This document shows, in pieces, positions 1 to 6,150 of a stretch of DNA of 6,150 bases (positions are counted from its first letter, which is position 1; every line of letters begins with the position of its first letter). Location: positions 1 to 6,150 of the forward strand of contig QKGK01000517.1 in NCBI GenBank assembly GCA_003250455.1. The letters are read 5' to 3'. The position numbers were made by a program, and so were the translations under genes. The notes beneath the pieces were generated by a model. The model ran no database searches. It saw only the letters and a program-made list of their open reading frames with translations, and was not told the origin of the DNA. This DNA comes from Chloroflexota bacterium (GTDB lineage: Bacteria; Chloroflexota; Anaerolineae; Anaerolineales; UBA11579).

Positions 1-1
1 A

Positions 2-250
2 CTGGAAAATCACCCCGATCAAACCGTCGTTGTTGTGACCCATGGATGGACATTAAATGCCTTTCTGGACCATGTGTTTAATGTCGGCCAATACCGGCAG
101 GCCTACATCAATGCGGAAAACACATCAATAACTTATTTAGAATATCTCAAACAGCCGCACTGGGAGCCGTGGCGGGTTCATTTCATTGGACAGACCCCGC
201 ACATGGAAGTGTTCCCGGATGGATTAGTGGTTATAGAACCGGAGGCGTAA
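2..250 (+). CDS. Histidine phosphatase family protein, C-terminal part (5' end outside window)
   Basis: The reading frame is open from base 2 to the TAA at 248-250, so this is the last ~82 residues of a gene that begins left of the window. A hydrophobic strand (TVVVVTHG) ends in a histidine at 41-43. This matches the second catalytic histidine of the phosphoglycerate-mutase-like histidine phosphatase superfamily, usually written V-S/T-H-G. The following NTSIT segment, a W-x-x-W-R-V strand and the late PHME motif fit the usual C-terminal end of the family, where an asparagine-rich turn and a final N-x-x-H(L) motif occur. Known members remove phosphate from sugar phosphates, nucleotides or cofactor precursors in the cytoplasm; the substrate here cannot be told. 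The first histidine motif (RHG) is off the window. GTG at 35 is an internal valine, not a start. The gene sits one base before mazG and carries that gene's ribosome binding site. Confidence 0.8.
   Translation: MENHPDQTVVVVTHGWTLNAFLDHVFNVGQYRQAYINAENTSITYLEYLKQPHWEPWRVHFIGQTPHMEVFPDGLVVIEPEA
241..245 (+). promoter_or_regulatory. Ribosome binding site of mazG
   Basis: GGAGG lies six bases before the ATG at 252, which is optimal spacing. It is embedded in the final codons of the upstream phosphatase gene, whose stop codon falls between the site and the start. This fixes the mazG start and suggests translational coupling of the two genes. Confidence 0.85.
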
Positions 251-251
251 A

Positions 252-1700
252 ATGGTTGGGATCACCATCGTTGGATTAGGACCGGGCAATGCAGGACAGC
301 TGACCCGCGAAGCATGGGAGACATTGACAAAAGCAGAGGAGGTCTATCTGCGCACCTCCCAGCATCCTACCGTCAAAGATCTGCCGGAAGGGTTAATTAT
401 CAACAGCTTTGACGCTTTCTACGAGCAGGAGGATGATTTTTCGGGGGTGTATACCCGTATCATTGAAGAGGTGCTTCAGCTGGGGCAAAGGCCGCAAGGT
501 GTCCTGTATGCTGTCCCCGGTCATCCGTTTGTGGCCGAGACAACCGCCCCGGAGATTGTCCGGCAGGCGCAAGAGATGGGGATTCCCGTTCGGATTGTGG
601 AGGGACTGAGTTTTCTGGAACCCACATTTACTGCATTGCGTATAGACCCATTGCCTCAAATGACGGTGGTGGATGCGCTTGACCTGGTTTCTGCCTACCG
701 GCCGCTTTTCCCGCCGCATGTCCCCGCATTGGTAGCACAATTGTATAACCGGATGCTGGCGGGGGAGGTGAAGATCACGCTCACGGCACAGTACCCGGAT
801 GAGCATCCAGTCCGTCTGGTACATGCCGCCGGGACAGATGCCCAGGTGGTGGAGGATATCCCGCTGCACCAGATCGACCAAAGCGAACATATCGGTTTGC
901 TGACTTCCATGTATGTGCCTCCTTTGGGAGAATATACCTCATTTGAAGGCTTTCAGGAGCTGATCGCCCACTTGCGTTCCCCGGAAGGCTGCCCGTGGGA
1001 CAGGGAGCAAACCCACCAATCCCTGCGCACCAATATGCTGGAAGAAGCATTCGAGGCGATCACCGCATTGGATGATGATGATCCGGCAGCCATGCAGGAA
1101 GAATTTGGCGATCTGCTGCTTCAGATTGTGCTGCAAACCCAGATTGCAGAGGAGTATGGCGAGTTCAGCATGGCGGAAGTAATTGAAGGCATTCACACCA
1201 AACTGGTGCGGAGGCACCCGCATGTGTTTGCCGATGCTGACCTGGCGGATGCAGAAGCGGTGATCAAAAAATGGGAACAGATCAAAGCGCAGGAACGGAA
1301 AGATAATGGGGAAGAGGTCAAAGGTCTGCTGGACGGGATTCCCACAGCGATGCCGGCGCTTTCCGTGGCAGATAACTACCAGCGGCGGGCTGCCCGGGTT
1401 GGGTTCGATTGGCCTGAAATTGAAGGGGTTTTTGATAAGCTGGCGGAAGAACTAGGCGAATTGAAGGCAGCTGAAACAGAAGACGAACGAACGGAAGAAT
1501 TTGGTGATCTGCTATTTGCACTGGTCAACCTGGCCCGCTGGTGGAAGATTGATGCCGAATCTGCCTTGCGGGAAACCAATGCAAAGTTCCGGCGCAGATT
1601 TGCGGTTATCGAACAAGCCGCCAGAGAGCAAGGTAGGCATCTATCCGAACTGACCCTGGCAGAGATGGATGCCATTTGGGAGAAATCCAAACGCCAATAA
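252..1700 (+). CDS. mazG: Nucleoside triphosphate pyrophosphohydrolase MazG with N-terminal tetrapyrrole methylase domain (YabN-type)
   Basis: This is a complete 482-residue protein, close in length to Bacillus YabN, with the same fusion architecture. Residues 1 to ~225 form a tetrapyrrole (corrin/porphyrin) methylase-like domain, with the glycine-rich GLGPG loop at 8-12, YAVPGHP at 86-92 and EGLSF at 117-121, all typical of SAM-binding members. Its substrate in MazG fusions is not established. Residues ~232-345 are the first MazG domain: CPWD at 247-250, QTH at 253-255, the metal-binding EEAFE at 264-268 with EEFGD at 283-287, then KLVRRHPHVF at 317-326. Residues ~358-480 are the second: EELGE at 399-403 and EEFGD at 415-419, followed by a basic KFRRRF segment at 445-450. 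MazG proteins hydrolyse (d)NTPs to NMP and pyrophosphate with Mg2+ in the cytoplasm, cleaning the nucleotide pool. Both MazG repeats keep their acidic residues. The ATG has a perfect upstream GGAGG. The gene ends 15 bases before a strong hairpin. Confidence 0.96.
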   Translation: MVGITIVGLGPGNAGQLTREAWETLTKAEEVYLRTSQHPTVKDLPEGLIINSFDAFYEQEDDFSGVYTRIIEEVLQLGQRPQGVLYAVPGHPFVAETTAPEIVRQAQEMGIPVRIVEGLSFLEPTFTALRIDPLPQMTVVDALDLVSAYRPLFPPHVPALVAQLYNRMLAGEVKITLTAQYPDEHPVRLVHAAGTDAQVVEDIPLHQIDQSEHIGLLTSMYVPPLGEYTSFEGFQELIAHLRSPEGCPWDREQTHQSLRTNMLEEAFEAITALDDDDPAAMQEEFGDLLLQIVLQTQIAEEYGEFSMAEVIEGIHTKLVRRHPHVFADADLADAEAVIKKWEQIKAQERKDNGEEVKGLLDGIPTAMPALSVADNYQRRAARVGFDWPEIEGVFDKLAEELGELKAAETEDERTEEFGDLLFALVNLARWWKIDAESALRETNAKFRRRFAVIEQAAREQGRHLSELTLAEMDAIWEKSKRQ

Positions 1701-1714
1701 ATATTTCTGAACAA

Positions 1715-1740
1715 AAAAAGCCCCTTCAAAGGGGCTTTTT
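1715..1740. terminator. Bidirectional intrinsic terminator between convergent genes
   Basis: A perfect inverted repeat has arms at 1715-1726 (AAAAAGCCCCTT) and 1729-1740 (AAGGGGCTTTTT). In practice it would form a stem of about 11 base pairs with a TCAA tetraloop. On the plus strand the GC core runs into five T at 1736-1740 and serves mazG, which ends at 1700. On the minus strand the run of seven A at 1713-1719 becomes seven U and serves the kinase gene, which ends at 1763. The position midway between two convergent stops supports use from both sides. Confidence 0.9.
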
Positions 1741-1762
1741 GATGCTGTTCGCAAGGCTAAAT

Positions 1763-4081
1763 CTATTCTGCAGGTTGGGAAATGGGAATCTCCACAGTGA
1801 AACAGCTTCCCTCTTCTTCTTTGCTTTTAACCCAAATATCCCCGTGATGGGCAGTAACCGCCAGCTTGCAGAAATATAACCCCAGCCCAGTACCCCGCCT
1901 GCGGGCGTTTTTAGTCTGGTATGTGACGTCTTTGTAGAATAGCTGCTTTTGCCTTTCCAGTGGAATACCAGGACCATCATCACAAACGCCAATCAGTACC
2001 ATATTGGGATCGACAGAGGAAATTTTCGCCCCAAGTTTGATGTTCCCGCCGTTGGGCGTGAATTTAAAGGCGTTATCCAGCAAATTATGGATCACGCGCT
2101 TCAGCAAGTTTATGTCTGCGGAAATTTTGGGGAGGTCGGCAGAAAATTCTGTTACCAGGTTCAGGTTCGCATTTTTGATCACGGAAGAAAATTGCTCGCT
2201 GACCTCCTGACATATTTCCGGTAGGTTTATTTCTTCCAACTGCAGTTTTAGCACCCCGGTTTCCAATTGGTTAATATTGAGCAGTTCGTTGATCATTCCC
2301 AGCATTTTGGTGCCCCCTTTGCGGGAAATTTCCAGCATATCGGGGATGGTTTCCAGATCCCCGTCTTGCAATAAGATCTCGATCATATCCAGCCCGCCCT
2401 GAATGGTGACAATTGGAGAGCGGAGGTCGTGCACCAACATGCGGGTGAGGTCCTCGCGGAAATTGGCGAGCTGATGCTCTTTGGTTACATCCCGGAATAC
2501 CAGGAGCCAGCCGCTTATCTCTCCGGATGAATTCATCACAGGAGTGATCGAGCGCTCAACCGGGAAATCGCGTTTTCCGGACAGGACCATTTCTTCCTGA
2601 TAAGATGGAATTTCCCTGTCGATCAGCGCCTGGCGCACCTGTTTGCTGATCATCAACGCTTTGTTTGGGGTGGTATCTTCTTCTTTTGCGGATTTTCCAA
2701 TCAGGTTGGAGGGGGAACTTTCCAGCATGCGGCAAATTGCCTGGTTGACTTCCAGGATTTTAAGGGAGCGGTCCAGCAGCACGAATCCTTCGGTGGCCGT
2801 ATCTAGGATGGAATTCAATTCGAGCAGTTTTTGGGTCAGCGTTTGATCTGTTTGGGTAAATAACCGGGCATTTTGAATAGCAACAGATGCCTGCGCGGCG
2901 ATGGTGCTTAGAACGGCCTGGTGCGACTGGTCGAATAATTGCGGGATTTCATCGGGGAGGGTGTAGGACTGCACCGCAATGACTCCCAGCGATTTCCCTC
3001 CTGCCAGGATGGGAACCCCAAGCCAGGAAATTGCTTCTTCCCCATATTGGGTCAGTCCGAGTGATTCGATGGTTGCCTTAACATTATTTTCCATCAACAA
3101 TGGCTTTTGGCTGAACAAAATGTATTCTGTAATCCCTTTTGCGGCAGCCCGGGTAGTCCAGTTGACTTTTTGATTTCGATCATATGCCAATGGGAAGCTG
3201 ACTTCATTCGTCTCGGGGTGGTACAACGCCACAAAAAAGTTTACTGTGGGCATCAGCTTGGAAACTTCCTGATAGATGCTTTCCAGCACCTCGTTCAGAT
3301 CCAGTGAGGTGGATAGCGTTTGGCCTACTGCCTGCAACCCTGCCAATTCCTGGACGCGGCGCTGCAGCTCGTTTTGGGCAAGGTTTTGCGAGCGGAGAAT
3401 GTATCCCATTACCATCAAGGTCAGCGAGAAAAGTGAGAAAGAAAAAATCCCCATGTCAAAATAAATATGAATTGCAAATGGCGCAAACAGCATCGGGAGC
3501 AGCTCGATCATCAACATTTGGCCTAAATGCCCAACTAGATATTTGGCGTGCGCCTGGCTGCGGAGGTACAACAGCATCCCGGCAAAGAGATAGTTGGTGA
3601 TGATATAGACCAAAACGGCACCAAATGCAATAAAGCCCGTTCGGGCGTCGTGGATGGGGATCTGGCCATTCAGCCCGTAAAACAACGATCCGGCAGCCAT
3701 AATGCTGACCATGTGCATGGTGAAGTTTGCCGCAGAGGCTGCAGGGAGTGAGAGACCATCCTTTTCTTTTTGCCAGCCAACTTTCTGGGGATAATACCAG
3801 CGCATAAAACCCAAAATGATGTCTGCAAACAGTTCCAGGATGGCCGTTGGCACGGGACCGATCAGCATGACTGCGGTGATCGCCACCATGGGCATGAGCG
3901 AGACTTCCCCAACTCTCAACTGAATGCTGAAGATTGTGGTGTATAGGATCAGGACAAAAAACAGAAGCCACTCACGCAGGTTGATATTCTGAATCGGGGC
4001 TGAGAAAAAGAGAATCGCAAGGATGAGCACAGAGAGGATGCCAAGCGATATGATGAACGCGTTTAGAGGTCGGGTCTTCAT
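1763..4081 (-). CDS. Membrane sensor histidine kinase (multi-TM, GAF, PAS, HisKA, HATPase_c)
   Basis: A 772-residue two-component sensor kinase. Residues ~7-229 hold about six or seven hydrophobic segments (roughly 7-27, 38-55, 62-93, 118-136, 148-173, 190-208, 210-229), forming an integral membrane input domain I cannot assign with confidence. A short linker at ~230-258 looks helical. A GAF domain spans ~261-408 and a PAS domain ~420-535, ending in the typical WLLVFRDVT strand. The HisKA dimerisation region has the phospho-acceptor H551 in MLVHDLRSP. The ATPase domain carries the N box NLLDNAFKFTP (666-676), G1 DDGPGIP (701-707) and G2 GTGLGL (730-735), so the kinase should be active. There is no receiver domain and no adjacent regulator, so its partner must be elsewhere. 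I chose the ATG at 4081 because it is followed directly by a basic residue cluster and a membrane helix and lies four bases after the preceding stop. An in-frame TTG at 4180 would add 33 residues inside the upstream gene and is unlikely. No close Shine-Dalgarno is present: GGAGG at 4100-4104 is 18 bases away, so translational coupling is plausible. Confidence 0.93.
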   Translation of the reverse strand: MKTRPLNAFIISLGILSVLILAILFFSAPIQNINLREWLLFFVLILYTTIFSIQLRVGEVSLMPMVAITAVMLIGPVPTAILELFADIILGFMRWYYPQKVGWQKEKDGLSLPAASAANFTMHMVSIMAAGSLFYGLNGQIPIHDARTGFIAFGAVLVYIITNYLFAGMLLYLRSQAHAKYLVGHLGQMLMIELLPMLFAPFAIHIYFDMGIFSFSLFSLTLMVMGYILRSQNLAQNELQRRVQELAGLQAVGQTLSTSLDLNEVLESIYQEVSKLMPTVNFFVALYHPETNEVSFPLAYDRNQKVNWTTRAAAKGITEYILFSQKPLLMENNVKATIESLGLTQYGEEAISWLGVPILAGGKSLGVIAVQSYTLPDEIPQLFDQSHQAVLSTIAAQASVAIQNARLFTQTDQTLTQKLLELNSILDTATEGFVLLDRSLKILEVNQAICRMLESSPSNLIGKSAKEEDTTPNKALMISKQVRQALIDREIPSYQEEMVLSGKRDFPVERSITPVMNSSGEISGWLLVFRDVTKEHQLANFREDLTRMLVHDLRSPIVTIQGGLDMIEILLQDGDLETIPDMLEISRKGGTKMLGMINELLNINQLETGVLKLQLEEINLPEICQEVSEQFSSVIKNANLNLVTEFSADLPKISADINLLKRVIHNLLDNAFKFTPNGGNIKLGAKISSVDPNMVLIGVCDDGPGIPLERQKQLFYKDVTYQTKNARRRGTGLGLYFCKLAVTAHHGDIWVKSKEEEGSCFTVEIPISQPAE

Positions 4082-4085
4082 CAGT

Positions 4086-4931
4086 TTAGTGAGAGGCGTC
4101 CTCCATGGGCTTGTAGCGTTCCCCCGCCGGTATAGCAACAGGAATGTAATTTTCCCTGGGTGGTAATGGGCAGGTTGCAAAATATGTAAAGGCGCAGGGA
4201 GGGCTGTAGGCTTTATTGAAATCTACGATCACCCGGTCGCCCTCAGGAATCTCGGAAAGCAGGAATCTGCCGGCCGGATAGCTGCCTTTCCCGCAGGAAA
4301 GATCATGGAAGATGATATAAAACTGCCCCGTATGAACTTTCTGGGCATCAAGTGAAACTTGTTCTCCCAGAAAATCGAACTGTAAAGCAACCGGGATTGC
4401 TGCCTCGTGTGCATCCCCTAAAACATCCGGAATGGTGACCGTTTTGGGCGGATCATAGGGGACGATTTTGGCTTCCAGGCGGAAGGTTTCGTCTACAGGC
4501 CACCATTCCCTGCCGGTGAAGTTAATCCGGTTGGGGTGTTGGGCATGCTTGACGCGCACCCCTGTCCGCTCTCCGCGCTGGATGATGAAAAAGCTGACCG
4601 GACCCACCTGTACGATCGTCGGGTTCCGGTTGATATCCGATTCCAGTGTAACAGCCTCGGAAAGGGTTTCTTCGCCTACTGTAACAGTTACCCCGGTTTT
4701 CAGGCGGAGGGTGACTTCAGGAGGGGAGAAGTCCAGGAATCCCAATTCAGCAGGGACAACTTCTGCGGGTAATGGAATGTGATTATTCTCCCCACCGCCG
4801 ATCAGATTGGTCCCTTCCCGCAGCCAATGTAAGCCGGCAAGGGTCAGCCAGCCGTCTTCGGCACGCAGTTGTGTTTCCTTTTCCTGTTGAAATGCTCTGA
4901 TCTCTTCAAGGTAGGTCTTGGATTCAGCCAT
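4086..4931 (-). CDS. DUF1684 family protein
   Basis: The product has 281 residues from the ATG at 4931. It shows the conserved landmarks of the DUF1684 family: an N-terminal GWLTLAGLHWL block (residues ~27-37), a central FTGREWWPVD block (~138-147), DLSCGKGSYPAGRFL (~210-224) and the C-terminal VDFNKAYSPPCAFTYFATCP block (~236-255) followed by PPREN and AGE. No signal peptide or membrane segment is seen, so it is probably cytoplasmic. The family has no established biochemical function, and none is proposed here. A TTG at 4934 directly precedes the ATG and could add one residue. The only Shine-Dalgarno-like sequence is AAGGA at 4946-4950, 11 bases from the TTG and 14 from the ATG, so the start is uncertain by one codon and initiation is probably weak. 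It lies 29 bases after the tryptophanase stop and four bases before the kinase start, pointing to a three-gene operon. Confidence 0.9.
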   Translation of the reverse strand: MAESKTYLEEIRAFQQEKETQLRAEDGWLTLAGLHWLREGTNLIGGGENNHIPLPAEVVPAELGFLDFSPPEVTLRLKTGVTVTVGEETLSEAVTLESDINRNPTIVQVGPVSFFIIQRGERTGVRVKHAQHPNRINFTGREWWPVDETFRLEAKIVPYDPPKTVTIPDVLGDAHEAAIPVALQFDFLGEQVSLDAQKVHTGQFYIIFHDLSCGKGSYPAGRFLLSEIPEGDRVIVDFNKAYSPPCAFTYFATCPLPPRENYIPVAIPAGERYKPMEDASH

Positions 4932-4945
4932 CAATAAATAATCAA

Positions 4946-4950
4946 TCCTT
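4946..4950 (-). promoter_or_regulatory. Possible weak ribosome binding site of the DUF1684 gene
   Basis: On the minus strand the sequence reads AAGGA, located in the 29-base gap after the tryptophanase stop. Spacing to the ATG at 4931 is 14 bases and to the TTG at 4934 is 11 bases, both longer than usual. It is the only candidate in the gap. The rest of the gap is AT-rich and shows no hairpin, which argues against a terminator between the two genes. Confidence 0.45.
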
Positions 4951-4960
4951 GCACAAGCCT

Positions 4961-6150
4961 CTATAACGGTTTGAAGCGGGCTGTGAAGTGGCGCAGCAGT
5001 TTGGGTTGGTAAACGATTTCATAGCCTGATATTGCTTCGGGATGTTCGGCAATCTTGCTAAGCACATCCACAACATAATCCATGTGGCTTTGCGTATACA
5101 CCCGCCGCGGGATCGCCATCCGCACCAGGTCCAGCTGTGGCAGGATTTCTTCCCCGGTATCGGGGTCGACGTAGCCAAAGGCTACCGTACCTAATTCTAC
5201 CGCCCGGATGCCGCCTTCCAGGTACATTGCCAGGGACAAAGCCTGCCCGGGGAGCTGTTTTTGCGGGATATGGGGAAGTAGTTTCATAGCGTCGATGTAG
5301 ATGGCGTGCGCCCCCGGCGGCTCGATGATCTGGATGCCTTGTTTCAGCAGTCGTTCACCCAAATAGGTGGTTTGTGCCAGGCGGTATTCCAGGTAAGGGA
5401 CCTGCAAGGCTTCTTTAAAGCCCACGGCCATGGCTTCCAGGTCGCGTCCGGCCAGCCCGCCGTAGGTGGGGAAGCCTTCCCGCATGATGAGTTCGTTGCG
5501 TACATTCTGGAAGAGTGCTTCGTCGTTCATGGCTAAAAAGCCGCCAATGTTGACAATCCCGTCCTTTTTTGCGCTCATCGTAGCGCCATCTGCCAGGGAG
5601 AAGATCTCCTGGGCGATTTCCAGCGGGGTTTTGTCTTCGTAGCCGGGCTCACGCAGTTTGATAAAGTAGGCGTTTTCGGCGAAGCGGCAGGCATCAATGA
5701 AGAAGGGGATGCCAAATTCCCGGTAAGTTGCGGCAATCTCCCGCAAGTTCTGCATCGAGACTGGCTGCCCGCCGCCAGCATTGTTGGTGATGGTGACCAT
5801 CCCGAGGGGAATGTTCTCCGGGCCGGTATCCTGGATGAAAGCGCGCAGCTTGGCAATGTCCATGTTCCCTTTGAATGGAACACGGGTGGCCGGGTCGTAG
5901 GCTTCGTCAATGATCAGGTTAGTGGGGCGTCCGCCGCGCGCCCGGATGTTGCCTTCAGTGGTATCAAAGTGCATGTTGGAGGGAACACATTGACCGGGTT
6001 TTACCAGCAGGTTGGATAGGATATTTTCGGCAGCACGTCCCTGGTGGGTGGGCACAAAATATTTGAACCCAAATATCTCATCCATCACTTCTTTCAGCCG
6101 GAAGAAGGAGCGCGCCCCTGCGTAAGATTCATCTCCCTGCATGAGCGCGG
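4961..6150 (-). CDS. tnaA: Tryptophanase (tryptophan indole-lyase), N-terminus outside window
   Basis: A PLP-dependent beta-eliminating lyase of the tryptophanase/tyrosine phenol-lyase family that most likely cleaves L-tryptophan to indole, pyruvate and ammonia in the cytoplasm. About 395 residues are visible. The ATG at 6142 is an internal methionine: the frame stays open to the edge with A-L before M-Q-G-D-E, as in the E. coli enzyme (471 residues), so about 66 residues are missing. Numbering from that methionine: the PLP-phosphate tyrosine region GDESYAG at 3-9, THQGR at 32-36, D150 and R153 in FIDACRFAENAYF, the Schiff-base lysine K193 (second K of MSAKKD), EGFPTYGG at 222-229, and the carboxylate-binding arginine R346 in IPRR. 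Three specificity positions favour tryptophanase over tyrosine phenol-lyase: D60 in FDTT (Thr124 in the latter), L317 in RAVELG (Arg381) and H385 in LRHFTA (Phe448). Parts of the core, such as GGLAGRDLEAMAVG, look closer to tyrosine phenol-lyase. First visible gene of the minus-strand cluster. Confidence 0.93.
   Translation of the reverse strand, partial: ALMQGDESYAGARSFFRLKEVMDEIFGFKYFVPTHQGRAAENILSNLLVKPGQCVPSNMHFDTTEGNIRARGGRPTNLIIDEAYDPATRVPFKGNMDIAKLRAFIQDTGPENIPLGMVTITNNAGGGQPVSMQNLREIAATYREFGIPFFIDACRFAENAYFIKLREPGYEDKTPLEIAQEIFSLADGATMSAKKDGIVNIGGFLAMNDEALFQNVRNELIMREGFPTYGGLAGRDLEAMAVGFKEALQVPYLEYRLAQTTYLGERLLKQGIQIIEPPGAHAIYIDAMKLLPHIPQKQLPGQALSLAMYLEGGIRAVELGTVAFGYVDPDTGEEILPQLDLVRMAIPRRVYTQSHMDYVVDVLSKIAEHPEAISGYEIVYQPKLLRHFTARFKPL

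Noticed and set aside
393..890. A 165-codon open frame on the minus strand opposite mazG
   Set aside because: It lies wholly within the well-supported mazG coding region. Its translation is rich in His, Arg and Cys with no recognisable domain, typical of an antisense shadow.
3456..3971. A 171-codon open frame on the minus strand within the kinase gene
   Set aside because: It is in another frame of the membrane domain of the kinase. The translation is rich in His, Pro and Ser and resembles no protein, whereas the kinase frame there gives clean membrane helices.
4082..4180. N-terminal extension of the kinase from an in-frame TTG at 4180
   Set aside because: The extra 33 residues would overlap the conserved C-terminal end of the DUF1684 gene and look unlike a protein start. 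The ATG at 4081 leads directly into a basic stretch and a membrane helix.
6140..6150. Apparent N-terminal truncation of the tryptophanase at the ATG at 6142
   Set aside because: The frame continues open to the window edge with residues that fit the family (A-L before M-Q-G-D-E), so the missing part is simply outside the window, not a real deletion.
4961..6150. Tyrosine phenol-lyase as the identity of the lyase
   Set aside because: The arginine, threonine and phenylalanine that define phenol-lyase specificity are replaced by leucine, aspartate and histidine, the tryptophanase pattern for the aspartate and histidine.
1..6150. Mobile elements, CRISPR arrays, tRNA or rRNA genes, phage or defence genes
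   Set aside because: I found no direct-repeat arrays, transposase or integrase motifs, or RNA gene signatures. Coding sequence fills nearly the whole window.

Overview
The window is a densely packed bacterial segment with two convergent gene clusters meeting at a compact hairpin near 1715-1740. Base composition is moderate and all the genes look alike in style, with no sign of transfer, mobile DNA, CRISPR or RNA genes. The mix of a tetrapyrrole-methylase/MazG fusion, a DUF1684 protein, a long multi-domain sensor kinase and a tryptophanase-type lyase would suit a Chloroflexota (Anaerolineae-like) bacterium. That placement rests on general gene style and is tentative. A Gram-positive origin is not excluded, because the MazG architecture is that of Bacillus YabN.

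Left part, plus strand: the 3' end of a histidine-phosphatase-family gene (to 250) is followed after one base by a full-length two-domain MazG (252-1700). The ribosome binding site of mazG lies inside the last codons of the phosphatase gene, so the two are almost certainly co-transcribed. Both belong to families that hydrolyse phosphate esters or nucleoside triphosphates, and a housekeeping role is likely.

Right part, minus strand, read from the right edge: a tryptophanase-type PLP lyase whose first ~66 residues lie outside the window (stop at 4961), then a DUF1684 protein (4931 to 4086), then a membrane sensor histidine kinase (4081 to 1763). The gaps are 29 and 4 bases, so this looks like one transcription unit whose promoter is beyond the right edge. 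The lyase probably converts tryptophan to indole, pyruvate and ammonia. The kinase has an N-terminal multi-helix membrane domain, GAF, PAS, HisKA and HATPase domains, and no response regulator is visible beside it.

No clearly undescribed system is visible. The most interesting points are the apparent co-transcription of a tryptophanase with a sensor kinase and a DUF1684 protein, the mixed tryptophanase/tyrosine phenol-lyase character of the enzyme, and the unassigned membrane input domain of the kinase. There is no gene-free stretch longer than about 65 bases.
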